Origin: Tyto alba
Taxonomy: Eukaryota; Chordata; Aves; Strigiformes; Tytonidae
Direction of reading: 5' to 3'
Assembly (NCBI RefSeq): GCF_018691265.1
Contig: NW_024881321.1
Span: 24,277,698 to 24,341,697 of the forward strand
DNA length: 64,000 bases
Positions 48,023-60,952 of the stretch are shown here, in pieces (positions within the stretch are counted from its first letter, which is position 1; each line of letters begins with the position of its first letter). A program made the translations under genes and the position numbers. The notes under the pieces are model-generated. The model made no database searches. It was given only the letters and a program-made list of their open reading frames with translations, and was not told where the DNA came from.

Positions 48023-51000
48023 CAACAAAACAACAAACCCCCCCCAAAAAAACCCAAAAAACAGCAACAAAAGAGGGAACCTTTTTGTTAAAACTGAGGT
48101 GCATTCTGCAGGCAAAGTAATTTTAAGAAAATAAAAAATATTGGTAATGAAATACTCTTTCATTATGATGAAGTTGCTGATATATGTAGACTGTGTAGTG
48201 ATAGGTTTGAAAATCATAAGTGTAGCATGGAACTTGGTACAAACCAGACTGAACTACAATAAATAAATTTGCTTTAAGTAAATAGTACTATACTCATATC
48301 TTGATCTCCTCTATATGTTTAATATAGTCTTTATGATATCAGATATACAGTTATGTGTGATCAATATTTTGTCCTTAATAGCATTTACACAGTCTAATAA
48401 CTTTTAAAACATTTGGTCATGGAGACTGAGGAAGTAGGACACACCTTTGAAGGGCAATGAAAATTAAGAAAATATATCCATCACTGTTATTCAAAACATT
48501 TTTAAATGGAAAAATGCAGTGCCTCTTCAGTAAACAAACTGTGGCATGTGAAAAGTTCAGGAACACCATGTGGGTAAGAGCTGGAAAGTGAAAAGGGTAT
48601 GAGCATTCTTTAAAGCCACAGTCAGTATGTATAACTTTATGCAAGATGGAAATCCCAGAATAATCGCACATTATCAATGAAATACTTCATGGTTTAAAGA
48701 GATGTAAAATGAAATGTATCACAAAGCTGAACCAGAAATTGTTAAACATATGGGTTTTCTCCTATTGTTTTTTGTGGATATTAAACTAAGGAAAAATTGA
48801 CCATTTTTATAATTTCTGTTCTAATCAAGAAGAAAATAATTTACTAGTTGCTGGGTTTCAAATGTACCCTAACATTCTTTTAGTAAACCTATCAAATATG
48901 CAATCTGTAAATTAATTCCTCCAATAAAAGAATAAAAATGATACTTTTAAGAGAAATCATAGGACAACAAGTTATATTTGATAACAAAAATTTTTTTTGG
49001 ACAATGAGTACTTCCGTATTTTTCAGTGGGACTAGGATTAACATATTTTCAATAAAAGCATATCCAAAAGTAAATGTGCCATCAAATTCCTTGAAAATAT
49101 TCTCTTTCTGTGAAATGTTTCACTCAGTGCCACTACATTTCTCATCCAACATCCCAAAGTATGAAAAAGCAAGAAATTGGTTTCTCATCACTAAAAAAAG
49201 GGAATTATATTTTGTGAGTTAATTGCTGCTAAAGTCCTCACATGACTATCATAAAAAATGCTTCAGATTAATGCTTCTTACCTCCCTCTCTCACCACATT
49301 TAAGATATTTCTTATTTAAAACGTTGTGCACAAATGTCTTAGGTGGCAGAAATAACCTAGCACACTTGATTCCAACTGTAGATTTTACCAATAGCTGACA
49401 TTTTTGTTCATTTCTTCTTGATAAAAAACCTGTGTTCCATTTTTATTTTGTATCAGCCATCAAAAACATCTTTCTGATTTCATACACTTTTATTTATATA
49501 GGCAATTTTTTAATTAATTGCATCTGGAATTTCAAAGGGACAACTATTATGAATGAAGCCAAATTGAAATAAATGGAACAGCAAAAATGTTATTTGATTT
49601 CATACCTTTAATCATAAGTGAAAGCTTTACCTATCAGAATACAGATGCAGTGGATGTTGAAGCTATAAAGTCTAAACAGTCTTCAGAGACCGTGTGTTAC
49701 ACACAGAGGCCTCCTGAATTTGCCTGGTAGTTTATAATTAAATATTTTTTATTAGGAAAATTACATCATGTTCTACTTAGAAGTGATTTAAATGTTTCTC
49801 AAGAGAAGCTAATCAGCTAATTACTTCCCTACATTTTCTTTCAAATAATTCAATAATTCTAAATTAAACTTTGTTTCTGTGTTGAAAATTAGTAAATAAG
49901 TTAGAATTATTAATAAAGTACAGATAGAAAGTATCTAATTTACTGACAGCTAGCTACTCTTTCCATCTTTGATCACACTGCATCACTCATATCAACCCAC
50001 TTTGTTTCTTCATACATGGCCATTATACATATTAGTGTCAGACTTGCTACGGAAGAGCAGGAAAAATCATAAAGAAGTAACACCTGATAAGAATTCTGTG
50101 TATTCTAAAGATATATTTGGGTTTAAAAAATGCTATTGGTGTTAATTCATAGAGACTTCTTAACTAGTATGAAGGCAGTCTCTATGTAAACACAACACAT
50201 ATCATATAATAAGGTTTTTTAGTGCATCACAAACTGTGGTTCCTCAGGTTCAGATGTGCTTTCCACAAACAGCTGTGTCCCATAGAGCTTTTTTCATTTT
50301 GAAGGTCAATCAAAGTTTTCACCACTTATTCCTGTGATACTATATCTCAGATTAATCCAAATACCTTCCCTCACAGTAAATTATGTGCGTGAGAAATATG
50401 CCTTCTTAAGTGTCAGATTACCCAGAACCAATTTCATTATTTGCTAAATTTCAGGGCAATAGATTACCAGTTTGCAGTGATGGAAGAAAAATATATAGAA
50501 GTAAGAAAACAAAAAAAAGCATGATTGAAAATATGTTTTTAGAAGTTGATTTTTGACTTCTCCAGTGTTTCTACATCTCTCTTAGACTGAGCCAGAATTC
50601 CCATATGGGATGCAGCTCCAGCTTTTAGACACCTCAGTTTATTTATTTGACAACAGATGTATACATGTGAAATAAGCTATCTAAACTCACACTGAGTTTA
50701 ATGGAAACCTGATCAAAATCTACTTGTGCCCACACACAGGTGTCTAATAATATTTGATAAGATTTAGAGTTTAAAATATATCCACACAATAGAAGGAGAT
50801 ATAACAGAGGATTTATGGAAGACCCATGTGTTCCTGGAGTGACAGGTTGATATTAGTCCTCATTTGCTGGACTATCTCAAGCACAGTTCTGGAGGCCTAT
50901 GTGTTTACAACTACAGTGAAGCTTCTTTGCTAAAGAGGATTTTTTGGCTACTGTGACCATCAACAGCAAAATGTTACTAATATAATGCAAAAGGATACCC

Positions 51001-51645
51001 CTTTCAAACCTAATCTGATATTCTTGAATTTTCTTTATTTTCTTTCATGTTTAAGAAAATCTTTCCCTATTTCTGATAATATGCTGTTGATAAAAAATTA
51101 TAAGGCAGAAGATGTTACTTTCTACCCTTAATTCTTTGCTTTGGATTATTTATTTCTATTACAGTCTGAAGGCATACTGCTAAAATTTTATGAATTTTGA
51201 TATTAAAACTAGGGACTCTGCAAATTTATTAGTAGATTTGTAATTAGGATTATTCTTTAAGACCCTTAGAAAGACTAAGTGTGGTATCCAAACTGCTGAC
51301 ATTTTGAAAATAATATTTTTTTTTGGTAGGAATTCTATAACTTCCCACTTTTACAGACCCTTGTTTTTATAGGATGTCTTGTTGAAAATAATCATCAAAT
51401 AGTGTAATAGTGTTTAATGTCTGCACATCACTAATTTAGCAGTCACAATATGACAGACTCACACTATCTACATTATGCTTCTTATTGCAAGATCATCATT
51501 TGCATATGTTGTGTGTATTTATTTATTTTAGAAGCCTGAACCTAAGAAATTAGTTTTCTCTCTTATTAGGACTTTCCATTCATGCCTTCAGTGGCTTCTC
51601 CTTCAAATAAGGAAGGAAAACATTTTTTACAAAATTGCTACCTCT
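48023..51645. other. Unique AT-rich DNA
   Basis: Begins with an A/C-rich run (48023-48070). I see no gene or transposon in the rest. Confidence 0.6.
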
Positions 51646-52183
51646 TGTTGTGATTTAACCCCAGTAGACAGCTAAGCCTCACACAGCTGCTCACTAACTC
51701 CCCCACAATGAGATGGAGAAGAGAATAAGAAGGTAAAAGTGAAGAAGATAAAACCTTGTGGGTTGAAATAAAGACACTTTAATAGATAAAGAAAAGCTGC
51801 ACACACAAGCAAAGCAAAATGAGGACTTCATTAACTAATGCACATCGGCAAACAGGTGCTTAGTCATTTCCAGGAAAGCAGGGATCCATCACAAATAAGA
51901 GTTACTACGTGGGCAAACCAAGTAACTTGGTGTAGAATATCCCTTTGGTCAGCTGGAGTCAACTGTCCTGGATGTATCCCCTCCCAACTTCTTGTGCACC
52001 CCCAGCTACTCACTGCCAGGACCTCATGAGAAACAGAAAAGACCTTGACTCTGTCTAAGCACTGATGAACGATAGATAATTCATCAGTGTGTTATCAGTG
52101 CTGTTTTGGTCACAGATCCAAAACACAGCCTCATATGAGGTGCTGTGAAAAAAATTAACTGTATCCCAGCCTAAACTAGTACA
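51646..52183 (-). mobile_element. Solo LTR, short ERVL-like family (copy 3)
   Basis: A 538-bp minus strand LTR whose + strand edges are TGTTGTGATTTAACCCC and CCTAAACTAGTACA. It shares the AGAATATCCCTTTGG, CCCCTCCCA and TTCTTGTGC blocks with the copy at 3699. The flanking 5-mers (CCTCT and CTCCT) do not match, so the duplication is lost or an edge is a few bases off. It looks more diverged than the other two copies. Confidence 0.8.
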
Positions 52184-52286
52184 CTCCTAGACTTCTAATA
52201 AATTGCCAAGACTTACAAGAGACAAATTAACTTTCCAGATAAAATGGAATTAAACAGAAGATCACTTCGTTCTGTTTTTTTTTGGT

Positions 52287-52317
<31 letters not shown>

Positions 52318-55300
52318 TGTTTTTTTTTTTTGTTTTTTTTTTTTTTTTTTCAGTAACTGAGACATCTTTTCTATTACCTTTTGAAAAAATGGAGCTACAG
52401 GCTTATGAAAAATTATGCCATATAGGAATTTATGAGAGGAAGAATTAGAACCTCCATTTCGAATGTGGAGGTAGTTATTTGTTTTGCCTGAAGTGGTATG
52501 TCCAGTGTTATTTCAAAGTAGATTTCCTGATTTCCACTGCAATCAGATTTCTTTTATCTCTTTAACCTGAAGACTTTTTTTGACACATTAAACTTGAATC
52601 GCTGTAACTAGGCATCTTCAAAGTCTTGCCTTCAGATTCTCAACCCCATTGAAACATTTACATTGAATCATAAAATAGAATGTCAGAGAAAAAAAAAAAA
52701 AAAAAGATTTTTATTTATTAGACTTGATGTCATTTGAAAACTTCTCCTGCATCCTCTCCAAAATAACCTCAAAGCATATTAATTCTTATTAGCATGTGAT
52801 GTTTATATTTCAGTGAAAACACTGATATTCACAGTTTTTATTGTAGCCTGTTGTACTAGTTTCTGTACAAATATGTAAGAGGAAAATCAACCTAGCAGTG
52901 AAATTTGCTGTTTGCATTATCAATCCAGATTCAGCTGTAGGCTCGTAATGTCAGAAATACTTATTTTAAGTATTTTTTCTTTATGTAAACAGATGCAAGC
53001 CACTACTTTCCACAGCTTCAACCCCCAAACAAATACTAAAACACAAAAAAAAACCTAGCTGCCCAAATCTTTCTGGTCAATAAAGAAACTAATTTGTCAA
53101 CCTGAGCTAATTGTTTTACTGTAATGCCCATTAGGACTTGTTAAAGGTCTTCAAGATCATTTCATAGAGTATTGGAAAAGATATGAGAGAACAGTAACTT
53201 TTACAAGAAACAGACATGGACTGTATTCAAACGAATGGACTAATGTCTTTTTTTTTTTTTTTTTTTTCCTCTAACTGTTTAGTAATAATATTTGGTTTGA
53301 CAGTGATAACTCTGAAATAAGAATTTGTCTGTAAGACACGAATGTCACTGGAAAATAACTGAATTTCTAAAAAAGATTTAATTTAATACAGTGTAAATAG
53401 GAATGATAAATAAAAATATTAAATCAAATACTTAGAATTGTGTAAGGCTGTAACGTGAACATTAAAATATGAACATTTTAATATGAACATTAAAAAATGC
53501 ATGACACTATAATACATTCAGTTTATGTGGAGCTGGCACATAACTCAGACATGATTTACGTTTTCCAATATTTACTTGGAGTATTGTGGAGGTATGATAT
53601 ACAAACTACAGAAACCATTAATCAGGCTATTTGGTTATGAACACTGGTATTAGCTCATTAATTTTCCTGAAATTTAAATGTGTTTTCATTAAGCCAAAAT
53701 TTTCCCATTAGCATTAAGTGTCAGTCAAAAGGTTGCTATTCCAACTTCACTTACATTGTATTCTGTGAATGTTCAATCTGCAAGCTATTAAACTGAGATG
53801 TACCAATCAGAGTTAAAAATCAGGTACACTCCAAGTCCTGGCTGGGTGCATTTGATTGCAATCAGGAATCATCTGATCATCCAACCAAGAGTGCTAGAAA
53901 TAAAATATAGTTTGAATTTTGTGGTATCTCAGTAAAAATATGTATAATTCTGTCCTTCATTCTAAGGGATTTGGTTTGCAGTCTGGTTGTTTTCCTACTC
54001 ATGCAATGATCCCTGAACAAAAAATAAATTATGTCTGTGTATACATCTGTATATCATACATAAATGTCAGAATTCATACAAACACACCATCCTATAAATG
54101 CCATACCTTAACATATTTAATATTATACACAAAGCAAACACATTTAGAAATCATTTTAAGAAGAATGGAATAAAATATTAATCTATAAATAATATACATT
54201 TTTGGATTTTAAGACATTCTGTGGTTAACCAGAACTATAATCTGTGCTTATATATTGTCTCAATTCTTCCTGCTTTTTTCTTAAATTCTGATTTAGAAAC
54301 TTTTAGTAAATAATAAAATACATTCAAGACATGTTTAAACATTATACAAATTTTATAATTTTTATGCCTTTTTATGTCTCAAGACATAGAAATACCAATA
54401 CAAAAATATTTAAATAAATTGTATTTTTAGCATACAGACATCATTTGATGCTAATTTTACTCCCTATTTTGTCTTCCTGACTTTGATGTGCAGATTTCTG
54501 TTATTTTAAACACTTGTTATATAAAAAGGATATTTTTACATCACAGCTGTCCCTCTCATCTGTAATGATGCTGTCCTAATCTGAATAAGATTTCCATTTC
54601 CTTGAGATTAGGAAAATGAATTCTTATAATAAAATACTGTATTAATATCTGTATTCCTTTACAGAAGGGTAAAAACCTCACTGTTTCATGGATATTTTTA
54701 TTCATATATTACCAAGCAGTAATAGAAGCTACTCAAAGATGACACCACTTTTTATTTCTGTAAGAAATCCATTTCAGAAAGGAAAGAGAATTAATAAAAG
54801 GGAAAATGTTTAGTCCAGGAGGAAATAAAGTCTGACTGTGAAAACTCTGCAAATATTCTCAGTAAAAATAGAGACAGCACCTCTTTTCCAGACCAATTAT
54901 TTTTATAAGATGGTTATCAACACTTTGGTTTAGTTTAGACATCAGACATATGTCACAGAGTTCTATTAATACAGTGAGTTGCTCCATAAAAAAAAAAGCC
55001 ATGTAAACCCAATTTTGGTTCATTATCCAGTTTGTATACATGTTTTTTATTCAAGCAAACTGCATTCTACTCCTCTTTACAAACAATTCTCACAATTTCT
55101 TCAAAAAGATGGACTTTGACGATACAAATAATATATTGTACAATTGATCCTTCTTTCTGAGAGGAGTAAGAAAACATGGAACTGTTCTCCTATCACTAAA
55201 GTTTAAATTGTGCTGTTAGTTATATAGGCACCTTCAGAGTAAAGAACAAAAGCGGTGGCTATGGGTAGAAAATCTTTCCCCTCTGTAGCATTCTAATCCT

Positions 55301-56213
55301 ACTGTGGATTAATCTCAGAATTATTTACCTTTATTAACCACAGCAGGAAACTGGGTGACTAGAGAGGTAGTAGATGGCCAGATACATGAAGAAAGAAACC
55401 CCCTCCTAAACAGAATAGACTTCCAGAAACATTCCTTGTATATGTCAGATTGATCTTGAGGGTTTGTGTGTTAGATTTGAAGTAAACATTTTCAAACTTA
55501 ATTTTAACACTAGAATTTTCAAGAAAGAAACCACTGTTGCCAATAACATCTCCAAGTGTTCCTTTATCTTCCAGGTCAGACCACTAGTGTATTTAACATC
55601 CCTCTGCCAAAATCATTAATTGTATGAAGTCTGAGGATTAAAAATTCTTATAGAAAGAAGGAAAAGTAGGTATATGATTATAAGAGTGTAAAAAAGATGA
55701 CTTTTTTCAAGTCTGGTATATATGCTTTCTATTTTAAGGAAAGTTGCAGTCAAGAAAAATAGCTTGATGTGTAACAAGTCACACATGGTTTTGGTTCACT
55801 GTGACATATCACCTTTCTATCACATCAATTACTGCATTTCAAGGTGAAAAAACCAACCCTTTTGAAAGCAGAATTGTGATCCCTACTTATTAGTATTTTA
55901 AAATAATATTTAATGTTTTTGCACAAATTCTTTTACTGTTCTTGTTTATAAATAAAATGCTCACTAAATCTGCCCTACTTAGATAATATGATTAAGAATT
56001 CTTGATAGATGCTGTAGAAAATACAGGTAGTAAAGCAGAGGCAGAGGGAATTAACTTAGAGTGAATTATAGAGTGAATTAACTTATTAGAGTGAATATAT
56101 GAGTTTTTCAAAATGTTCAACAAGCCAATGAATTTTCAGTACACATAAACTTTAAGAAGTACACCTTTATGATCTTTCCTTTAGATTTAAATATCAATCC
56201 AATTAAATATTTA
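52184..56213. other. Unique AT-rich DNA with long T tracts
   Basis: Contains the T-rich tract at 52274-52350, A-runs near 52689-52705, and a T-run near 53247-53267. A small hairpin (ATTAAAAT at 53461 and ATTTTAAT at 53475) and short AGAGTGAATTA repeats near 56055-56100 are present. No gene is supported. Confidence 0.6.
52274..52350 (+). repeat. T-rich tract with 13-bp periodicity
   Basis: About 77 bp of T broken by single G bases. Three Gs lie exactly 13 bp apart (52306, 52319, 52332), giving T12G units, followed by T18 and CAG. Confidence 0.85.
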
Positions 56214-56685
56214 ACCTGCTCAAGCAGGTCCAGCAGAGGGCCATGAAGATGACTGGGGGTCTGGAGTATCTCCCTTGTGAGGACTGGCTGAGGGAGCTGG
56301 GGGTTGTTCAGCCTAGAGAAGGGAAGGCTCCATGGAGACCTTATATCAGCTTTCCATTACTTAAAGGGAGCCTATAGAAAAGATGGGGAGAGACTCTTTT
56401 ATCAGGGATTGAAGTGATAGGACAAGGGGTAACAGTTTTAAACTGAAACGCAGTTGATTTTTATTATATATAAGGAAGAAATTCTTTACTGTGGGGGTGG
56501 TGAAACACTGGAAAAGGTTGTCCAGAGACATTCTGGATGCCCCCTTCCTTGAAGTGTTCAAGGCCAGGTTGGATGGGGCTTTGAGCAACTTGATTTAGTG
56601 GAAGGTCTTCCTGCCCATGGGAGGCAGGGTTGGAACTAGATGATCTTTAAAGTCCCTTCCAACGCAGACTGGTCTGTGTTTTGAT
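56214..56685 (+). mobile_element. CR1 LINE 3' end, near-twin of the 44186 copy
   Basis: A + strand CR1 fragment from CCTGCTCAAGCAGGTCC to the 3' end. Over about 470 bp it is nearly identical to the reverse complement of 44204-44668, sharing odd features such as TTGATTTTTATTATATAT. The first bases correspond to the end of ORF2 and most of the rest to the 3' UTR. Its 3' tail differs (GGTCTGTGTTTTGATGAA). The flanks are unrelated to those at 44186, so these are two insertions of one young subfamily and not a segmental copy. Confidence 0.88.
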
Positions 56686-56859
56686 GAATAATCCAGCTTT
56701 TAAGTATACATTGTATTTAATCCTTCACAAATTATTGATAGTTTATTTGCTGTAACATTGAAGTATTTTAAAATACATTAATGTTTTTAATTGGTGATCT
56801 CTATTCAGCATCTACTTGAAGTGAATATTACTACAAAGTAATAATCTGTAACCTCTCAC

Positions 56860-57102
56860 TTGTTCCACCTGAACATAAGGAAAAAGTTTCGTATTGTGTA
56901 GGTGACTGAGAACTGCTACAGCTTGCCCAGTGAGGTTGTGGAAACACTGCCCTTGGAGGTACTCCAAAGCTGTCTGGACATGGTTATGCGCAACTGGCCC
57001 TAGGTGATCCTGCTTGAGCAGGCAACTGGACAAGATGATCTCCAGAGTTCCCCTCAAACCTCAACCATTGTGTAATTCTGGCATTCTGCGATATTCTATG
57101 AC
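56860..57102 (+). mobile_element. CR1 LINE 3' end, a different subfamily
   Basis: A + strand fragment with the typical last 240 bp of CR1: ACATAAGGAAAAAGTTTCG, then TTGCCCAGTGAGGTTGTGG, CTGCTTGAGCAGGCAACTGG, TGATCTCCAGAG, and a TTCTG/ATTCTATGAC tail. The sequence differs from its neighbour at 56214, so it is a separate insertion of another subfamily. Confidence 0.82.
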
Positions 57103-57503
57103 AGACTTAAAAAAAAGTCTGTTTCCTGAACTGTACTTTTTCACTTATCCATGGCATCATGCTTACTTACTGTTTTTGGTCTTCTTTTATACCAAATTGA
57201 TTTCACTGATAAGGTTTTATTGGTATTTGTTAGTAATAGTTGTCATATTTTTCTCCTTTCTTATTTAGATATTAAAAAAAAAAAAAAATCTTAAGTGGAA
57301 TTTGACTGACTCCATACATATATCAAAATCAAATCTGTGATTCATAGCCAGAAAGTCATCTATTTCCTTTCCTGATTATAAAATGACCTGATTTGACAAC
57401 TTCACCTACAGATGTCCAAATTTAAGCAGATCAATTTCACCTTACTAATCTTCTATAATATAGTCAGAGTATTATATGAACAAAAAAAAAAAAAAAAAAA
57501 ATC
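57103..57503. other. Spacer between CR1 fragments
   Basis: AT-rich, with A-runs at about 57273-57287 and 57482-57501. The second run lies next to the CR1 3' end at 57504. Nothing else is recognisable. Confidence 0.6.
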
Positions 57504-58098
57504 AATCATAGAATTATAGAATGATTTGAGTTGAAAGAAGCTTTTGGAGATCATATTGTCCAATCTTTCTGCCATGCACAGGGACACATTCCTCTAGATC
57601 AGGTTGCTCAAAGCCTTATCCAACCTGGCCGTGAACATTTTCCAAACACTGAACATGTACAACTTCTTGGGCAACCTGTTCCGGTGTCTCACCACCCTCA
57701 TCATAAAAAATGTCTTCGTTTTATCCTATCTAAATCTACTCTCTTTCAGTTTAAAACCAGTGCCCTTTGTCCTTTTGATACAGACCCTACTAAAACATCT
57801 GTCCCCATCTTTCTTATAAGCCCCCTTTAAGTACTGAAAGGCTGCAATAAGGTATCCCCAGAGCCTTCTCTTCTTCAGGCTGAACAGCCTCAACTCTCTC
57901 AGCCTTTATTCATAGGAGAGGTGTTTCATCCTTCTGATTATTTCTGTGTCCTTCCTTTGGATCCACTCCAACTGGTCTTTCCTGTACCAAGGACTCCAGA
58001 GCTGGATGCAGTACTTCAGGTGAGATCTCACCAGAGTGGAGTAAAGGGGGAGAATCACCTTCCTCGAACTGCTGGTCATGCTCCTTATGCAGATCAGA
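57504..58098 (-). mobile_element. CR1 LINE, 5'-truncated
   Basis: A minus strand CR1 with its tail at 57504-57530 (AATCATAGAATTATAGAATG on the + strand). The 3' UTR and the ORF2 C-terminus follow. The minus strand frame 57906-58115 gives residues such as VRSHLKYCIQLWSP, typical of CR1. It is interrupted by small indels and ends near 58098. It faces the CR1 fragments at 56214 and 56860 tail to tail. Confidence 0.86.
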
Positions 58099-59052
58099 TA
58101 AGAGATGGAATTCAAAAATTAAATTTAATCAACTTTAAACACACACAAATGTTATAAAAATAATAAATGTATTTTTTTTGTTATTTTAAAAATTAAATAC
58201 CTCAATTTTTTGTTGAAAAAGTCTCAGAATATAAGTATCTCTCATACTTCAGAGGGAAAATTATATAAATAATAACCAAATTCAACGATATGGTTCATGA
58301 TTCATCTCTGATATACAGAAATTCCACTATTTGAATATAAATTAAAGGAAACTGGAGTGTAAAGTAATTACTTTACTTTACTTACTCCAAAAAAGATGAA
58401 AGGAACAAACAAAACCCCAGCTTTTGTTTGGGTGTTTTGAAAAATAATTGTCTAAGTGAAAACAATATACCAATACAATCATCATTCTTCGAAACATTCA
58501 CATGCTTTTTTGGTTTTTTTTTGTTTTTTTTTTGTTTCTCTTTCTTTTTGTATTCTTGAAACTACTTTTCTATTAAAACATTACCCATATCCTGAAGGCT
58601 AGATGAACTATTCAAATATCAAACCTGCTTGAAAGCAGGTCTTGAAATTTGTCATGTTCTCTCTGCTATTCTTATACAAAGTGAGAATTTCAAAAACAGT
58701 TTAGAATAAATGTTTCACTCAAACGTTGTATAGATATGTATTAAAATCAAGCAAGATAATAAAATATCAGGCTTGCTTATTTCCCCCAAAGCCCACAGTG
58801 CTCTGTTTTATCTTCCTGCTTGGTTCTGGAAGAGACAGGCATGACTGCATCCTTTTTTAAAAATACCTTCTGTGACTGCAGAAAAGCTCTTTCAGCTTTT
58901 CTGAATTACTGTCTAGTCCAGGATAAAAAATATGAATATTTTTCTACTGCCATAATTCAATGAATGTGCCTGACAGCTAACAGTTAAGAAGGTAGTTAAG
59001 TGAAAGAAGAGTATTATTACTATTTTTTCAAATCTGTTAAGATATGAACCAC
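58099..59052. other. Unique AT-rich DNA
   Basis: Contains a T-rich run with Gs at about 58507-58548. I see no gene. Confidence 0.6.
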
Positions 59053-60836
59053 TGTTGTGGTTTGAGCACAGAGGGCAACTGAGCACCATGGAGCCATTCA
59101 CTCACCCCTTCCCTCCTCAGGAATGGGAAGGAGAAAATGAATTAAAAAGGCTCAGGAATCCAGATAAGGACAGGAAGGGGTGTTCACCCATTACAGTCAT
59201 GGGCAAAAGACAGAGTTGTTAGGGGAAGAAAAAAAGAACATCACTTTAATTCAAGTGCTAACAAAGACAACACTGAACAGACAAGGTGAGACAGTGAGAA
59301 ACACCACCACATCCAAAAACACCATCCCCTGACCCCTCCCTTCTTCCCAGGCTCAGTTCTGCTCCTGATCTCTCTACCTCCTCCCCCATCAGCACAGGGG
59401 CAGGGAATGGGGGTTACAGTCACATCACCGCTCCTTCCTTCTTGGGAGATGGGGTGAATGCTGCACATTTTTCCCCTGCACCACGTGGTTCCCCTCTCAC
59501 TGGAGACAGTCCTCCAGGAACCTTCCCCACAGTAAGTCCTCCCCACAGGCTGCAGTTGTTCCCATGCTGATCTGTCGTGGGTCACCCCCCTGTGTTACAA
59601 TCCTCCTCTTGCAATTACCATAATAAAACAGCTTGAATCCTAGAATATTATTTTGATTTTACTTTAAAATATGACTTTGATTTAAAATGAAGCTATAGCA
59701 GCTATGAGAACGTAAAGCACACTAAGGCCCTTAGGATTAGGTAACTAGTATGGTGTGTGCCTTGAACACTATAAGAATCATTATGGACTCTGAATCAAAG
59801 CAATGGGTACTGGTTATGGATCTTGATTTGAAACAGTAGGTACCAGAAGAAACTGGTTGTGGTTGGGAAGATCAGCCAAAGAAGAAATGGGCATTAACCA
59901 AAGATGAAATGAACTTGCACAAGGATGGAGTTCGATCAGTGGACACAGTGATGAAGACTATCAACAACCACCAGAGGACCCCCATCTAACATAACCACAC
60001 ATGCATTAGACACATTTGCATATGATATTGATTTCCAGGAAATAACATGAATATGCTAATCCTTACCCTCCCCCCATTCTATTTAAATTAATCAGTAAAG
60101 ATGACCAATGATTTCTGTAGACTAGGAATATAGGTTACGTGAGGTAACTGAAAGCCAATCATTATTAAGGTCAAACTAAACTTTATGAATTTTGTTGATC
60201 TTATGTAACCATGAATCTGCTGAAAAAGTGTATAAATATGTTGTGCTTTCTATCTGTTGGTGAACATGTCTTTGGTGGAGCTATCCCCTGTGTTCCCCAG
60301 TGCTGGAATAAAGAAGTGCCTGCTTATCTGCTTTGTGTAGATAAGTTCTATTTGCGATTGTGACCTCTAACACTCCCAACACCAAACTATAGCAGCAAGG
60401 GTTGCTTCTCCCCTCAGAGTCCCAGTTTCCTTTAAGTGCAGCATGTGTTCTGGTGTGGGCTCCTCCACAGGCTTCAGGTTGGCCTCTGCTCTACCATGGG
60501 CCACATGGCTGGTAGCATGGGTGGCCCTGCAGTCTCATCACAGGATACATGGGTGTCTGCTCTGGTACACCTCCCTTGATTCCTTCTCCTTTCTTCCACT
60601 GACCTGGGTGTTTGTCCTCTTGTAATTCCTCCTCACAAATCCCCAACCCACTCTCACGTTCCCCTTCTTAAATGCATTATCACAGAAATGCAGCCACCAC
60701 CACTAATTGTCTCAGCCCTGGCCAGACATGCATCCAACTTGGAGCTGGGAGAGCTTTCGAGAAGCTTCTTACAGGGGACCACCACTGTAGTCCCCTTCCC
60801 ACTCTACCAAATCCCCTGCCACAGAAACCCAGCACA
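59053..60836 (-). mobile_element. ERVL-like 1.0-kb LTR split by another LTR
   Basis: A minus strand LTR of the same family as 15045, 20737 and 32702. Its + strand edges are TGTTGTGGTTTGAGCAC (59053) and CCCAGCACA (60836). The 766-bp insert at 59607-60372 splits it; without the insert it is about 1,018 bp. Flanking 5-mers ACCAC (59048-59052) and ATCAC (60837-60841) differ at one base and are the likely target duplication. No internal sequence is present. The open frames inside (for example 59241-59585 minus) are not genes. Confidence 0.83.
59607..60372 (+). mobile_element. ERV1-type LTR nested in an ERVL-like LTR
   Basis: A 766-bp + strand insert that interrupts the host LTR between CAATCCTCC and CAACACC, which are contiguous in the relatives. 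The perfect 4-bp duplication CTCC (59603-59606 and 60373-60376) fits class I (ERV1) integration. It ends in CTCTAACA and starts TCTTGCAATT, where a TG terminus seems to have mutated to TC. It has TATAAATA at 60231-60238 and AATAAA at 60307-60312, followed by a short U5. These features make it a complete solo LTR in + orientation. Confidence 0.75.
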
Positions 60837-60952
60837 ATCACCTCATCAAAAGGTCATAAAAATGTAATTGCTGCAGGTTGGTGGTGCAACTCTCCCCCTC
60901 GTGAACCACTCAGTGCTTGGTGGCTTTTTCCTCACACACTCAATGCTTTGGT

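Noticed and set aside
52664..52690. CR1-tail-like GAATCATAAAATAGAATG
   Set aside because: The adjacent sequence does not continue into a CR1 3' UTR on either side.
44186..56685. Possible segmental inverted duplication
   Set aside because: The similarity stops at CR1 boundaries and the flanks are unrelated, so these are two insertions of one subfamily.
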